Shown: positions 8,103 through 17,312 of the stretch, piece after piece | Position numbering within the stretch: position 1 is the stretch's first letter | Layout of the letters: each line of letters begins with the position of its first letter | Assembly: GCA_002387735.1 (NCBI GenBank) | Contig: DGKJ01000108.1 | Span: 3,532 to 67,531 of the forward strand | Length of the DNA stretch: 64,000 nucleotides | Direction of reading: 5' to 3' | Origin: Bacteriovoracaceae bacterium UBA4573 | Lineage (GTDB): Bacteria > Bdellovibrionota > UBA1018 > UBA923 | Translations under genes and position numbers: made by a program | The notes under the pieces: generated by a model | The model's database searches: none | What the model saw: only the letters and a program-made list of their open reading frames with translations | Told to the model about the DNA's origin: nothing

Positions 8103-8891
8103 ATGCAGCTCGTATTAGGCTTCTTTGCAGATATTGGAGGAATGGCGTTATTCTCGCTCGAGGTGGTTCGCACCTGGCTTCGCACGTTTGGCCAGAACGG
8201 TTCGCTCATTGTTGAACAAATCGCCCTCGTTGCCTATCGCTCGCTGGTGACGATCTTGTTTTCGGGTTTCTTTGTCGGTGCGATTTTGGTGATTCAATTT
8301 CACCTAATGTTGTCAAAGTACGACGCTGTTACGCTCTTGGGTGGCCTAAACACTTCGGCGACCATTCGCGAAGTGGGCCCGCTTATCATTTCGTTTCTTC
8401 TCGCTGGTAAGGTGGGCGCCTATACGGCTGCTGAACTGGGCACCATGCGGGTGACGGAACAAATCGACGCAATACGTTGCCTTGGACGCGACCCCGTGCA
8501 GTATTTGATAGTGCCAAGATTTATCGCGATAGTGCTTTGCTCGCTCCTACTTTTGGTATTCGGGGTATTAGTTGGCGTAGCCGGTAGCATGGTAGTGGCC
8601 GTAGAACTCTACAACATGAATTTCCTACAATACATGGAGTCGATCCCACGGTTCACCGGCATTTGGACTATCATAGCCGGCGTTTTTAAATCCCTGGTGT
8701 ACGGACTAATTGTTGCAGCCGTCAGTACCTACAAGGGTTATTTCGCCTCTGGCGGCGCTCAAGGGGTTGGGCGCGCGGTCACAGAGTGCGCAGTTTATAC
8801 CAATTTATTAATAGTTTTTGCCAATTCCTTCACTTCCTATTTTCTCGAAAACGTCCAACAGTTTGTGAACAACACGTTTGGGGGATTTTAG
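8103..8891 (+). CDS. MlaE-like permease, first copy
   Basis: Integral inner-membrane subunit that carries lipid through the MCE transporter. The 262 residues contain about five to six hydrophobic segments and the family's central block (REVGPLI, then AAELGTMRVTEQIDAI). The gene starts one base after ATPase B and ends two bases before the second permease. Having two different permeases beside two different ATPases suggests a 1+1+1+1 core. The EQIDA motif and its length make the family assignment firm. The transport direction cannot be read from sequence. Confidence 0.92.
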   Translation: MQLVLGFFADIGGMALFSLEVVRTWLRTFGQNGSLIVEQIALVAYRSLVTILFSGFFVGAILVIQFHLMLSKYDAVTLLGGLNTSATIREVGPLIISFLLAGKVGAYTAAELGTMRVTEQIDAIRCLGRDPVQYLIVPRFIAIVLCSLLLLVFGVLVGVAGSMVVAVELYNMNFLQYMESIPRFTGIWTIIAGVFKSLVYGLIVAAVSTYKGYFASGGAQGVGRAVTECAVYTNLLIVFANSFTSYFLENVQQFVNNTFGGF

Positions 8892-8893
8892 AG

Positions 8894-9658
8894 ATGAAGA
8901 AACAACTCTTTTATTTCGTAACCGCCGTTCATGACGTGTTCTTTATTTTCGGAAAAACTCTTCTTACTTGTTTGAAAGGGCCCCACCGCGCGAAAGAGAT
9001 TTTTCATCACATTAATCAGATCGGAATAGGATCATTGCCGGTGATTTTACTTTCGACGGCATTCGCTGGATTCGTGATCACAGGAGAAATCGCTTTTCAC
9101 ATGGACGAGGCGTTGCATACGGTTGAAATGATTCCGGGGTTTTCCGCACAGTTTATCCTACGGGAAATCGGCGTGGTTATCCCAGCGCTTTTAATGGTTT
9201 CTAAGGCGGGAGCGGCAAATACCGCGGAAGTCGGTTCAATGAAGGTGACCGAACAAATCGACGCTTTACGTCTACTGCAAATCGACCCCATCGAATATTT
9301 GGTCTACCCTCGTTTCGTCGCCTCGATCGTGTCGCTTGCGTGTTTGACTCTAATCTCAATCTTCGTCACCCTAAGCTGTGCCACCGCAATCGCGGTGATT
9401 CGCTACCACTTTACCTGGCTAGAGTACGTGAATTCGCTACTGGTATTCGTAACACCGCGTGACCTTATCTCTGCACTATTGAAAGGGCTCGTATTCGGGG
9501 CGGTCATTCCGGTCATTTCCTGTTTTTATGGTTTTCGTTGCACTGGTGGTGCCGAAGGAGTGGGATCGGCTACTACGAACTCTGTGGTTACTTCGACGAT
9601 TTTGATCATACTTTTGGACTTTGTTCTCACATTTGCGTTTTCGGTTCTTCTATATTAA
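8894..9658 (+). CDS. MlaE-like permease, second copy
   Basis: Second inner-membrane permease of the MCE transporter, 254 residues with about five to six membrane segments and the block VGSMKVTEQIDALRLL. It is only distantly similar to the first copy, so this is an old duplication rather than a recent one. I chose the ATG at 8894, two bases after the previous stop; a longer in-frame reading from 8786 would run through the preceding gene in another frame. Translational coupling with the first permease is likely. Confidence 0.9.
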   Translation: MKKQLFYFVTAVHDVFFIFGKTLLTCLKGPHRAKEIFHHINQIGIGSLPVILLSTAFAGFVITGEIAFHMDEALHTVEMIPGFSAQFILREIGVVIPALLMVSKAGAANTAEVGSMKVTEQIDALRLLQIDPIEYLVYPRFVASIVSLACLTLISIFVTLSCATAIAVIRYHFTWLEYVNSLLVFVTPRDLISALLKGLVFGAVIPVISCFYGFRCTGGAEGVGSATTNSVVTSTILIILLDFVLTFAFSVLLY

Positions 9659-9684
9659 CCGTTTTTTACTGAGGTTACGGGCCT

Positions 9685-10491
9685 ATGAAATTTTCAAATG
9701 AAGCGAAAGTGGGCTTACTATTGTTTGCCACATTGGTGCTTACACTAGTGTTCGCCTGGCTTTTGGGTGCGAATAATCCGTTTCGCCGTAATGTAGAGAT
9801 ATACGTAACCTATAACTTTGCGGGTGGCATTGATATCGGCAGTCCCGTTCGAGTGGCGGGAATTAAGGTCGGCAAAGTAGAAAAAATTGAATTTTTTGTA
9901 CCCGATCAGACCTTCGACGCACCTGACACCAAACCCACAGAAGTACTCACGCCTCTAAAAATCAAACTTTCGGTCGCCAAAGAAGCTGCCGCAGGTGTGC
10001 GCAAAGACAGTCGCTTTTACATTAACTTGGCCGGCATCATCGGCGAGCGATATGTCGAAATCACTCCTGGGTCCGTGTCTTCGCCTAAGGTTGTTAGCGG
10101 TGACGTATTACGTGGCGTAGATCCGCCACGAATCGACCAATTAATTTCACAGAGTTTTGATCTCGCAGGTAAAATCAAGGCGGTTATCGAAGAAAACGAA
10201 GGCGATATAACCAAATCGATTAAGCTTCTCTACGAGCTTTCATCCAACATTAACAAGACCCTCACGAATATTGAACGATCGAAAATGTTCAAAGCCGACA
10301 TTTCGCAGCTAATCAATAATCTGATTCAAATCACAGGCGACGTAAAAGTGCTCACTGCCAAGACGGGCACTGAGGATGGCAAGAAGACGCTTGAGCTTAT
10401 GCACAAGCTTTTGTGGCGACTTGAGCCACTCGATAAAGAAGCCATCCAGAAGTTCTTTCAAAAGGAAGGCATTCGCACTCGGCTGTTTTAA
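9685..10491 (+). CDS. MlaD-like MCE-domain protein
   Basis: Substrate-binding component of the lipid transporter. One N-terminal membrane helix (residues 8-27) anchors it in the inner membrane. A single MCE domain follows in the periplasm (about 38-150, with GSPVRVAGIKVGKVEKI), then a mostly helical tail of about 110 residues. E. coli MlaD forms a hexameric ring around a lipid channel; the same is inferred here. It is the only MCE gene in the operon and follows the second permease by 26 bases with GAGG-type spacing. No MlaB (STAS) or MlaC gene follows; the next gene is convergent. Confidence 0.92.
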   Translation: MKFSNEAKVGLLLFATLVLTLVFAWLLGANNPFRRNVEIYVTYNFAGGIDIGSPVRVAGIKVGKVEKIEFFVPDQTFDAPDTKPTEVLTPLKIKLSVAKEAAAGVRKDSRFYINLAGIIGERYVEITPGSVSSPKVVSGDVLRGVDPPRIDQLISQSFDLAGKIKAVIEENEGDITKSIKLLYELSSNINKTLTNIERSKMFKADISQLINNLIQITGDVKVLTAKTGTEDGKKTLELMHKLLWRLEPLDKEAIQKFFQKEGIRTRLF

Positions 10492-10505
10492 TTTGAGCAG
10501 CTCGA

Positions 10506-10907
10506 TCAAATGGATCGGCAAAAATGCTGTACGGCTAGCGCTTCGCTTTGCGATTCAAAACGGAACTGAATGAAGACTCGGTAGCGATATGCTTCGTCCG
10601 TGATCACGCGTGGATTCCAAGGCGACAAAGTACAAAACATAACCTCGCCTTTGACGAATAGCTTTCTAGGATGTTCGATTACCAAAGCGATTTCAGTACC
10701 ACGATCCAGCGGTTCAGTGGAAAACACCGCCACGCTTTCGGGTCTGAGATCAAATAAAAAAGTGCGTCCTGCAATTACCTTTTCTGCACCGTCGGGCCGA
10801 ATTTCTACTGGTACCCGCGTGAATTGGGTGTACACGATCTCGGGTTTCTTTTTGGCGACATAGGGCGTGCGTTTGAGCATCTTTCGAAGTGCGTCTTGGC
10901 TAAACAT
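10506..10907 (-). CDS. PilZ-like small protein
   Basis: 133 residues. The pattern of strands (VAVFSTEPLDRGTEIALVIE, then FVKGEVMFCTL, then YRVFIQFRF) resembles a PilZ beta-barrel, the cyclic-di-GMP receptor fold. The ligand motifs are poor: RVPVEIR may stand for RxxxR, and DLRPESV stands where D/NxSxxG is expected. Nucleotide binding is therefore doubtful. It is cytoplasmic, with no signal peptide. It is transcribed alone or ahead of nothing obvious, and convergent with the MCE operon. A flagellar-type promoter may lie immediately upstream, leaving almost no leader. The family assignment is moderate. Confidence 0.7.
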   Translation of the reverse strand: MFSQDALRKMLKRTPYVAKKKPEIVYTQFTRVPVEIRPDGAEKVIAGRTFLFDLRPESVAVFSTEPLDRGTEIALVIEHPRKLFVKGEVMFCTLSPWNPRVITDEAYRYRVFIQFRFESQSEALAVQHFCRSI

Positions 10908-10915
10908 ATACTTCT

Positions 10916-10943
10916 ATATCGGCCGCACTTCGTTTTGTACTTA
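10916..10943 (-). promoter_or_regulatory. Possible sigma-28 (FliA) promoter of the PilZ-like gene
   Basis: On the minus strand, TAAG and 16 bases later GCCGATAT resemble the FliA pattern TAAA-N15-GCCGATAA. The -10 half is 7 of 8; the -35 half and the spacing are imperfect. The start of transcription would fall within a few bases of the ATG. Confidence 0.3.
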
Positions 10944-10972
10944 GTAGGAAGAAAACTTCTAGGTGAGTAGTT

Positions 10973-12544
10973 TTACCACTGAAAAGCTCGCGCAATATGT
11001 TCGCGAGTTTGATTGGCTTGACCCGACATTGAGGTCTGATTCCAGGTTTTTGCACTAATGGATTGAATGCGCTCGATCACGTCTTTGGGAATTTTCTGCC
11101 CATGCATCCACAATGGTAGGCGCCGAAACACCACATCGTCTAAACACAAGGGAGCATGATGTTTGAGCTTCCACTCTACCCAGCCTTCGGTAAAACGGCC
11201 CCACAAGGGAGCGCCCGAAAAACGTTTAGCATAGTCGTCCGGAGTGGAAAGCGGCTGCCGCGATTCTTTGGCATCGCTTTTAGACCGGGGAAACGCAAAA
11301 TCGGCGATTTCTTCAGATATCTTTCTAAACGTCGTGTATTTTCCGCCGGCCATGAACACTACGCCCTGTTCATTTTTCCAAATCTCGTGTTCACGCGAAG
11401 TTTTAGCTTCATTTTCGGCACCATCGTCGATCAGCGGTCGAACTCCAGCGTAGGTCATTAAGACGTCGCTTTTCGCGAGTTTACTATTTGGAAAATATTC
11501 TTTTAACACGCCAAATAAATATTCCACATCGTCGCTCGTAGCTTCTACTTGATCGATGGCTCCATGTTCTGGAGCATCGGTGGTACCCACAATCGTCACG
11601 GCAGCTTCGTCGCCCAGGTCTTTACGTGGAATTGCAAAAATTATTCGCCCGTCGGGCGCGTACATGACCAGACAGCGCTCGACCGGAAGTCGCGCCCAAT
11701 CGAAAACTAAATGAACTCCGCGACTAGGGCGCAATTTCTTTTGAGCTCCCCCTGCAACTATTCCGCTGACTTCTTCGGTCCAAGGCCCCACACACATGAT
11801 CACTTCTCGCGCTCGCACCTGCAGCGACTCACTCGCGCTCTGCTCGTTTGGGGGCGGAGAAACTGCCGGGTCGCAGGTTTCCAAGTGAATTCGATACAGA
11901 CCGTCGCGATCCCGCGGATCCACTCTGGTGGCCGCGCAGTAATTCAACGCACACGCGCCGCGTCGCACACTATCGAGCAACACTTCTAGTACCAACTCGT
12001 CGTCGAGCATCATGGCGTCGGCGTAATAATATCCCCCTCGCAGCCCCTGTGCGCGCACGCCAGGGAATAATCCCTTCAGAGTGTCGAGCGAATGGCGCCC
12101 GTGAAAAAACGGCGTTCGAAACAGGCTCAACGCATCGTAAACCCAAAGCCCTAGCCCGAGTAACGCCGAACTCCGCGCACCGACGGGCGCTTCGCCTTTT
12201 TTATAAATTGGCAAGACGAACTCCATCGGGGAAACCAAGTGAGGGTGGGTCTTCAAAAGCCAGTGCCGCTCTGAAAGAGCTTCGAAGACGAGTCCGAAAT
12301 CAAACATTTCGAGGTAGCGCAGCCCTCCATGCACCAACTTCGAGGACTTACTTGACGTCCCGCTGGCAAAATCCTTTTTTTCTACCAATAAAGCATTTAC
12401 GCCACGAATGGCCAGCTCTCGAAGCAAACCCGCTCCCACGATTCCACCGCCAATCACCACGGCGTCGTATACTGGCGCTGAACTTTGGCTAAGTTCGGCC
12501 AACTTTTGAACACGCGTGGCGCGGGAAAATTCGGGGTAGACCAT
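10973..12544 (-). CDS. glpD: Aerobic-type glycerol-3-phosphate dehydrogenase
   Basis: FAD enzyme oxidising glycerol 3-phosphate to dihydroxyacetone phosphate at the inner membrane, passing electrons to quinone. The FAD fold is at residues 28-60 (VIGGGIVGAG), followed by the family mark KLVHGGLRYLE near 70-80. Further motifs are the active-site region (SRGVHLVFDW) and TYAGVRPL with GGKYTTFRKI near the C-terminus. At 523 residues it is of normal length. It starts 5 bases after aspS ends on the same strand, so the two are probably co-transcribed, an unusual pairing. No glycerol kinase or facilitator gene lies nearby. Confidence 0.93.
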   Translation of the reverse strand: MVYPEFSRATRVQKLAELSQSSAPVYDAVVIGGGIVGAGLLRELAIRGVNALLVEKKDFASGTSSKSSKLVHGGLRYLEMFDFGLVFEALSERHWLLKTHPHLVSPMEFVLPIYKKGEAPVGARSSALLGLGLWVYDALSLFRTPFFHGRHSLDTLKGLFPGVRAQGLRGGYYYADAMMLDDELVLEVLLDSVRRGACALNYCAATRVDPRDRDGLYRIHLETCDPAVSPPPNEQSASESLQVRAREVIMCVGPWTEEVSGIVAGGAQKKLRPSRGVHLVFDWARLPVERCLVMYAPDGRIIFAIPRKDLGDEAAVTIVGTTDAPEHGAIDQVEATSDDVEYLFGVLKEYFPNSKLAKSDVLMTYAGVRPLIDDGAENEAKTSREHEIWKNEQGVVFMAGGKYTTFRKISEEIADFAFPRSKSDAKESRQPLSTPDDYAKRFSGAPLWGRFTEGWVEWKLKHHAPLCLDDVVFRRLPLWMHGQKIPKDVIERIQSISAKTWNQTSMSGQANQTREHIARAFQW

Positions 12545-12549
12545 GAAGT

Positions 12550-14349
12550 TTAGTGTTTCTCAGCTTTTTGCGGCAGTCGCAAACCAATGTGTAGTTCGGC
12601 CAATTGTTCGGGTGTGATCGACGACGGACTCTCCGACATCAAGCACGCACCTTTTTGAGTTTTCGGAAACGCAATTACTTCCCGTATGGCGTCGGTGCCG
12701 GTAAGAATCATCGTTAATCGATCCATACCAAAAGCAATCCCCCCGTGAGGTGGGGTGCCGTACTGCAGACCCTCGATAAAGAATCCAAATTTTTCTTGGG
12801 CTTCCTTTTCACTCAATCCCAATGCCCGAAACATCGCGGCCTGAGTTCGCTGATTAAATATCCGCAAACTACCACCGGCGACCTCTACGCCATTTAAAAC
12901 CAAGTCATAGGCGGCAGCACGAATGGTGCCGAGATCTTTGCCCGACTCGAGTTTCGCGACATCTTCCATTACCGGTGAGGTGAAGGGGTGATGGCAAGCA
13001 TACCAACGCCCGTCGCTTGGTTCGAATTGAAGTAATGGAAAGTCCGTTACCCAAAGAAAATTGAACTTCGTCTTATCAATGAGGCCAAGCTTTTCGCCAA
13101 CTTGAAGACGCAGGCTTCCTAAAGCGTCGTTGGCCACACGTTCCTGATCGGCCACCACGAACAAAAGATCTCCAGTGGATAGGCCGCAAGCTTGTTTCAA
13201 ATTTTCTAGTTCGTTTGGTTTAAAAAATTTCGTGGCCGGTCCACTGACACCGTCTGCGCCGAACTTAAACCAGAGTAATCCTTTAGCACCATAGGTACTG
13301 ACGTACTTGGTGTATTCGTCTAGGTCTTTGCGGGACACTTTATCGGCGGCCCCCGGGACAGGGAGCCCCTTCATGATTCCGCCCGCCTGAATGGTCTGCT
13401 TAAAAACGTTAAAATCAACGGAACTCAATACTGAAGTCAGATCTTTTAATTTAAGATCAAAACGCACGTCGGGCTTATCGACTCCGTAATCTCGCATTGC
13501 GTCTGCGTACTTCATGCGTGCAAAAGGCGTGGGAATGTCTTTGTCCAAAATTTTCTTAAACAAAAGTTTCATCATTCCTTCAAAGATCGGAAACAATACT
13601 TCCTGATCGATGAACGACATTTCAATGTCGATTTGAGTGAATTCCGGTTGGCGATCTGCCCGCAAATCTTCATCGCGAAAACAACGCGCGATTTGATAAT
13701 ATCGATCGTAGCCCGCAACCATCAACAATTGCTTCAAAGTTTGGGGTGACTGAGGAAGCGCGTAAAACGTGCCCGGATTTACCCGGGATGGAACCACGAA
13801 GTCTCGTGCTCCTTCAGGAGTGCTTTTATAGAGAATTGGCGTCTCGATTTCGAGAAACCCATTTTCGTCTAAGTAATTGCGCACCAACTGGCCAACGCGA
13901 TGACGAGTGATCAGATTGTTCTGCAATGAGGGTCTGCGCAAATCAAGATAACGATACTTCAAACGCAAAGTTTCAGACACTTCGCTTCCGTCTTCGATCG
14001 GAAAAGGTAGTGGCTTACTTTCACTTAAAATTTCACACTGCTCAACGTAAAGTTCAATTTCTCCAGTTGGTAGTTTGGAATTGGTCATGCCGGATGGACG
14101 CGCTCGCACCGAGCCACGCATGAACACGACGTATTCGTTACGAACTTTTTCAGCCTCTTTGAGGGCCGCAGCGTTAGTAGGATCTACGACGGTCTGGGTA
14201 ACACCATAACGATCGCGAAGATCAATAAATATCACTCCGCCGTGGTCTCGTCTTTTATGAGCCCATCCAACTAAGGTGACGGTACTTCCAATGTGTTTGG
14301 AAGTGAGTTCTCCACATGTGTGCGTTCGGACACGTCGGGTGCCAGACAT
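12550..14349 (-). CDS. aspS: Aspartyl-tRNA synthetase
   Basis: Class II synthetase charging tRNA(Asp) with aspartate in the cytoplasm. The N-terminal anticodon-binding OB fold begins RTHTCGELTSKHIG and contains GWAHKRRDHGG. Class II motif 2 is FRDEDLRADRQPEFTQ and motif 3 is GMDRLTMILTG. A bacterial-type GAD insert lies between them. The 599-residue length is normal. The start is the ATG at 14349, chosen because homologues begin just before RTHxCGEL; that places the first 79 bases inside the 3' end of the upstream gene. The initiation region is thus translated in two frames. Confidence 0.95.
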   Translation of the reverse strand: MSGTRRVRTHTCGELTSKHIGSTVTLVGWAHKRRDHGGVIFIDLRDRYGVTQTVVDPTNAAALKEAEKVRNEYVVFMRGSVRARPSGMTNSKLPTGEIELYVEQCEILSESKPLPFPIEDGSEVSETLRLKYRYLDLRRPSLQNNLITRHRVGQLVRNYLDENGFLEIETPILYKSTPEGARDFVVPSRVNPGTFYALPQSPQTLKQLLMVAGYDRYYQIARCFRDEDLRADRQPEFTQIDIEMSFIDQEVLFPIFEGMMKLLFKKILDKDIPTPFARMKYADAMRDYGVDKPDVRFDLKLKDLTSVLSSVDFNVFKQTIQAGGIMKGLPVPGAADKVSRKDLDEYTKYVSTYGAKGLLWFKFGADGVSGPATKFFKPNELENLKQACGLSTGDLLFVVADQERVANDALGSLRLQVGEKLGLIDKTKFNFLWVTDFPLLQFEPSDGRWYACHHPFTSPVMEDVAKLESGKDLGTIRAAAYDLVLNGVEVAGGSLRIFNQRTQAAMFRALGLSEKEAQEKFGFFIEGLQYGTPPHGGIAFGMDRLTMILTGTDAIREVIAFPKTQKGACLMSESPSSITPEQLAELHIGLRLPQKAEKH

Positions 14350-15506
14350 TTTAAAAACCCTTTCACTAACGGCTCCAGGCCGAATTGATCTGACAGCAGC
14401 CAAGCACCTAGAACGGGCTTTGCGGCCGAGTTCTCTGAACTACCCTGCTTTGCTTTTCCACTCAATATCTCTTTCGATCGACCTGAATCTCGGGCGAATT
14501 CCTTGGCGAACATTCGCGGCTCAAAGGTCACGGCTTCTCGTTCAATGCTGTCCAAAAATCCGGGCAATGCGCGGTCAATCGCCCGCTTTGCATGTTTGAT
14601 TTTCTTTAAAATCTCGTTATTGTCTTCGACTTCTTCGTCGGTCAAAAAACCGAACCAGACACTTTCCAGCCCTTGCGCGCCCTCTACGAATCGACCAACC
14701 ACATGGGAGGCTTTGCCTTTTTCGGGGCTCACCGTGAGCGGAATAATGACGGTTTGGGAAAGCGGATTTGAATAATTTTTGTGGCGCAATCGCAGACCAA
14801 ATCCTGGACGAATTGTGCGCCCTTTACTCGCGCCGGCCAATACCTCGGCATCATTCGAGTCTTGCACCAGCGAAGCAAAGTTTTCGTCGTAATCGGTCAG
14901 CACAAAGCGGCTCGCCGACACCCAAACTGGTTCGAGATCTCCCCCACCAATAGCGACCCGCATTAGGCGCCCGTCTTTGGTCTCCATCGCTTGCACTGGC
15001 CAGCGATGCAGCCGAACGAAAACCGGGTCCGAAAATAGCTCCACGGTCGAGGGGCCAGAAGGCAGTTCGCTCGTACTGTGAAAACCCTGGATCTGATTAT
15101 TCCAACTCCAAAGGTCCATAGCCGGCTCAGTAGGTAACAACGACTCAAAATAAGCGACCTCGTGCTCGCCCCACTCGAGCTTTACCTCTGAGAGCGAACG
15201 AAAACGTTTCGAAGACCGCGCGTCGTAATAGGCTAATTCGAAATTCGGAGTTTCTTTCTCGAGCGACATTAATTCTCGAAAGTCGTTGGCCGTCGATTCC
15301 GAGAGTCCCCAGTGCCAGGCATGAGAACAGAGCGAGCGCGCAGAAGTGTAAGCATCGTCGCTGCCAATCCACAGAACGCTACGCTTTGTACGCCAAGCAT
15401 GGTGCGCCATCCAAAGGGCGGCGACACCGTTGCCGATGATGCAGAAATCCCAATGGGAGGGCCAACGATCGGTATCTAGACGAGGCTGATTTTTTTTGGA
15501 TGCCAT
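14271..15506 (-). CDS. Putative FAD/NAD(P)-binding protein
   Basis: 411 residues. An N-terminal dinucleotide-binding fold is visible near residues 20-47 (FCIIGNGVAALWMAHHAW, giving GxGxxA), so an FAD-dependent oxidoreductase-like protein is likely. No substrate motif is recognisable. The rest is of mixed strand/helix character with several Trp residues. Its last 79 bases overlap the start of aspS. The overlap is long for a bacterial pair, but both frames look genuine. It has no signal peptide, so it is cytoplasmic. It probably belongs to the mltD-aspS-glpD transcription unit. Confidence 0.75.
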   Translation of the reverse strand: MASKKNQPRLDTDRWPSHWDFCIIGNGVAALWMAHHAWRTKRSVLWIGSDDAYTSARSLCSHAWHWGLSESTANDFRELMSLEKETPNFELAYYDARSSKRFRSLSEVKLEWGEHEVAYFESLLPTEPAMDLWSWNNQIQGFHSTSELPSGPSTVELFSDPVFVRLHRWPVQAMETKDGRLMRVAIGGGDLEPVWVSASRFVLTDYDENFASLVQDSNDAEVLAGASKGRTIRPGFGLRLRHKNYSNPLSQTVIIPLTVSPEKGKASHVVGRFVEGAQGLESVWFGFLTDEEVEDNNEILKKIKHAKRAIDRALPGFLDSIEREAVTFEPRMFAKEFARDSGRSKEILSGKAKQGSSENSAAKPVLGAWLLSDQFGLEPLVKGFLKCLAPDVSERTHVENSLPNTLEVPSP

Positions 15507-15594
15507 GAAGATTCCCTAATAGTCTCTGACGCCCATGACTTTAAGCGATCCAATGTGGATTGGTCAACTGAACGAAATAGGATCTATGAGGATA

Positions 15595-17208
15595 TTATTG
15601 AACCGACGTTCGCTGAACCGACGTCTCAGCGATTCGCCGCAGCTTCGGCTGTACCCGTGAATGGTGCCGTATTTCGGCCCGACTGCTATCCGCCTTACGC
15701 ACTCGCTTGGCCCTTCGGCGACGTTTCCGCGAAGGAATGGGTTTTTCTTCGTACATACTGGCAATAACTCGTTTATAGCCGGTCGGAATAGGTAAATTAA
15801 TGGTCTTGCCGACCGCCAATCCAGTGCCCGGACTGTTCACTTCGCGAATGGCATCGGTTTCGGTTTTAAATCGCCGCGCGATCGATTTCAGCGAATCGCC
15901 CCGTTGAACCTTATACTGGGTGTACGCCACTCTTCGATCAAAGCTCGCATCATTGTAGGTAGCCAAAAATCTTGATTTTACTGAAGCTGGCAATTTGATC
16001 CGGTAGGTTTTCGCGTAAGGCGGCGTGAGCCAGCGTAGCACTTCGGGGTTGAGCAATTTGAGGCTAGAATAAGGCAATCCAGAGGCCTTTGAAATTGCAA
16101 ATAGATCGGCTGGGCCTTTAACTTCGAATTCCAAAATTTGTTCATTCGGATTAGCGACCATATAAACCGAAGGGGTCATCACCGGATTCGGTCCGCTGGA
16201 GACCGCCGCGTGTTCTACGTCGTCGCTCTCGTCGCCGTCTTCGCTAGCTACTTCAGTGTCGACTTCTACATCGTTCACAGCAGGCGGTTCGGCCGGATCA
16301 TCCGCCGTTTCTTCCGCCGCAGCGATAGGTTCCTCAAGTTCCTTGGGAGTTACCTCGTCTGCTTCCGCTACATCGGCATCTAACAGAATTGTCGGATTTC
16401 GCGATTTCCCATCTCGCGCAAAAGGATCTTCGAACCCAAACTGTTCCGGATTTTTCGAAATTATTGCCGCAGCCATGATTTTCGGCACATAGTCCCGGGT
16501 TTCAGGCCTGAAAAAACGATGGCGTGCGATTTGCCAGAAATCCGAGGTTTTGTATTTGGCGATCGCCCGCCGCACTTTGCCTTCCCCAGCATTGTACCCA
16601 GCAGCCGCCAATTCCCAGCTGCCAAATTCCTCATAGAGTTCTCTTAAATATTTGATAGCCGCCATGGTGCTTTTACGAGTGTCACGACGCTCGTCGAGCC
16701 AATAATCAATAGCCAAGCCGTAACGGCGACCCGTACCGCGTATAAATTGCCAAGGACCAACCGCTTTTGCATGCGAACGCGCGGAGTTGTTAAACCCACT
16801 TTCAATCATCGCAAGATACACTAAGTCTTGCGGCATATTGGACGCTCTTAGTACTTTGGCAATTTCGGGAATAAAATAACGACCTCGTTCGAGGTACTTG
16901 GTAAAGTACCGACGCCCTTTGCCTGTAAAATAGGAAATCCAGTGTTCAACCCTGGGATTCACAATAACCGGATAGTCGAAGGTGGTGTTCTTAATTTTTT
17001 GCCCCCACACCTCGAGCGGTTGGCCAGGCACTGAAGCAGCACGAGCGTCGCGCTCCGCAGACGAAGGACGATCTGATTCGCGAATAACATGACCTATTGC
17101 GTCGTTATTAGTTCGAGGCCCAGAGGCACACCCGCTCAGAACCCCTAACGAAAGGGCTCCCAGGACACTCAAAATAAACTTGCTGTAGATCAAAGGTGTT
17201 AATCGCAT
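15595..17208 (-). CDS. mltD: MltD-like membrane-bound lytic murein transglycosylase
   Basis: Cleaves glycan strands of peptidoglycan to 1,6-anhydro-muropeptides, acting in the periplasm from a lipid anchor. The lipoprotein signal ends in LSGC (Cys27). The SLT domain (about 115-260) has the catalytic Glu in AMIESGF, then AVGPWQFI and AAGYNAGEGKV. An acidic, alternating linker follows, then a LysM domain near residues 430-475 (YKVQRGDSLKSIARRF) that binds peptidoglycan. The 537-residue length resembles MltD with fewer LysM repeats. The basic C-terminus ends in a short TSVQ repeat encoded by a duplicated GAACCGACGT. A good promoter lies upstream. Confidence 0.92.
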   Translation of the reverse strand: MRLTPLIYSKFILSVLGALSLGVLSGCASGPRTNNDAIGHVIRESDRPSSAERDARAASVPGQPLEVWGQKIKNTTFDYPVIVNPRVEHWISYFTGKGRRYFTKYLERGRYFIPEIAKVLRASNMPQDLVYLAMIESGFNNSARSHAKAVGPWQFIRGTGRRYGLAIDYWLDERRDTRKSTMAAIKYLRELYEEFGSWELAAAGYNAGEGKVRRAIAKYKTSDFWQIARHRFFRPETRDYVPKIMAAAIISKNPEQFGFEDPFARDGKSRNPTILLDADVAEADEVTPKELEEPIAAAEETADDPAEPPAVNDVEVDTEVASEDGDESDDVEHAAVSSGPNPVMTPSVYMVANPNEQILEFEVKGPADLFAISKASGLPYSSLKLLNPEVLRWLTPPYAKTYRIKLPASVKSRFLATYNDASFDRRVAYTQYKVQRGDSLKSIARRFKTETDAIREVNSPGTGLAVGKTINLPIPTGYKRVIASMYEEKPIPSRKRRRRAKRVRKADSSRAEIRHHSRVQPKLRRIAETSVQRTSVQ

Positions 17209-17282
17209 TGTGTTGGTTTTATCCTTCCATCCATGGAAAAAGAGCCCGACTCTGTTTTACCTCGCTCGGCCAAGGTCTAAAC

Positions 17283-17312
17283 AGTTTAAGGAAACTTAGT
17301 CGAACCTGTCAA
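17283..17312 (-). promoter_or_regulatory. Sigma-70 promoter of mltD
   Basis: On the minus strand, TTGACA (17307-17312), an 18-base spacer and TAAACT (17283-17288). The -35 box is perfect and overlaps the last codons of the upstream gene. Confidence 0.5.

Noticed and set aside
8786..8893. Longer N-terminus for the second permease
   Set aside because: It would overlap the first permease gene by over 100 bases in another frame; the ATG at 8894 gives the normal family length.
11848..12492. 214-codon open frame on the plus strand
   Set aside because: It lies wholly antisense to glpD, has an Arg/Ser/Pro-rich composition typical of a shadow frame and matches no family.
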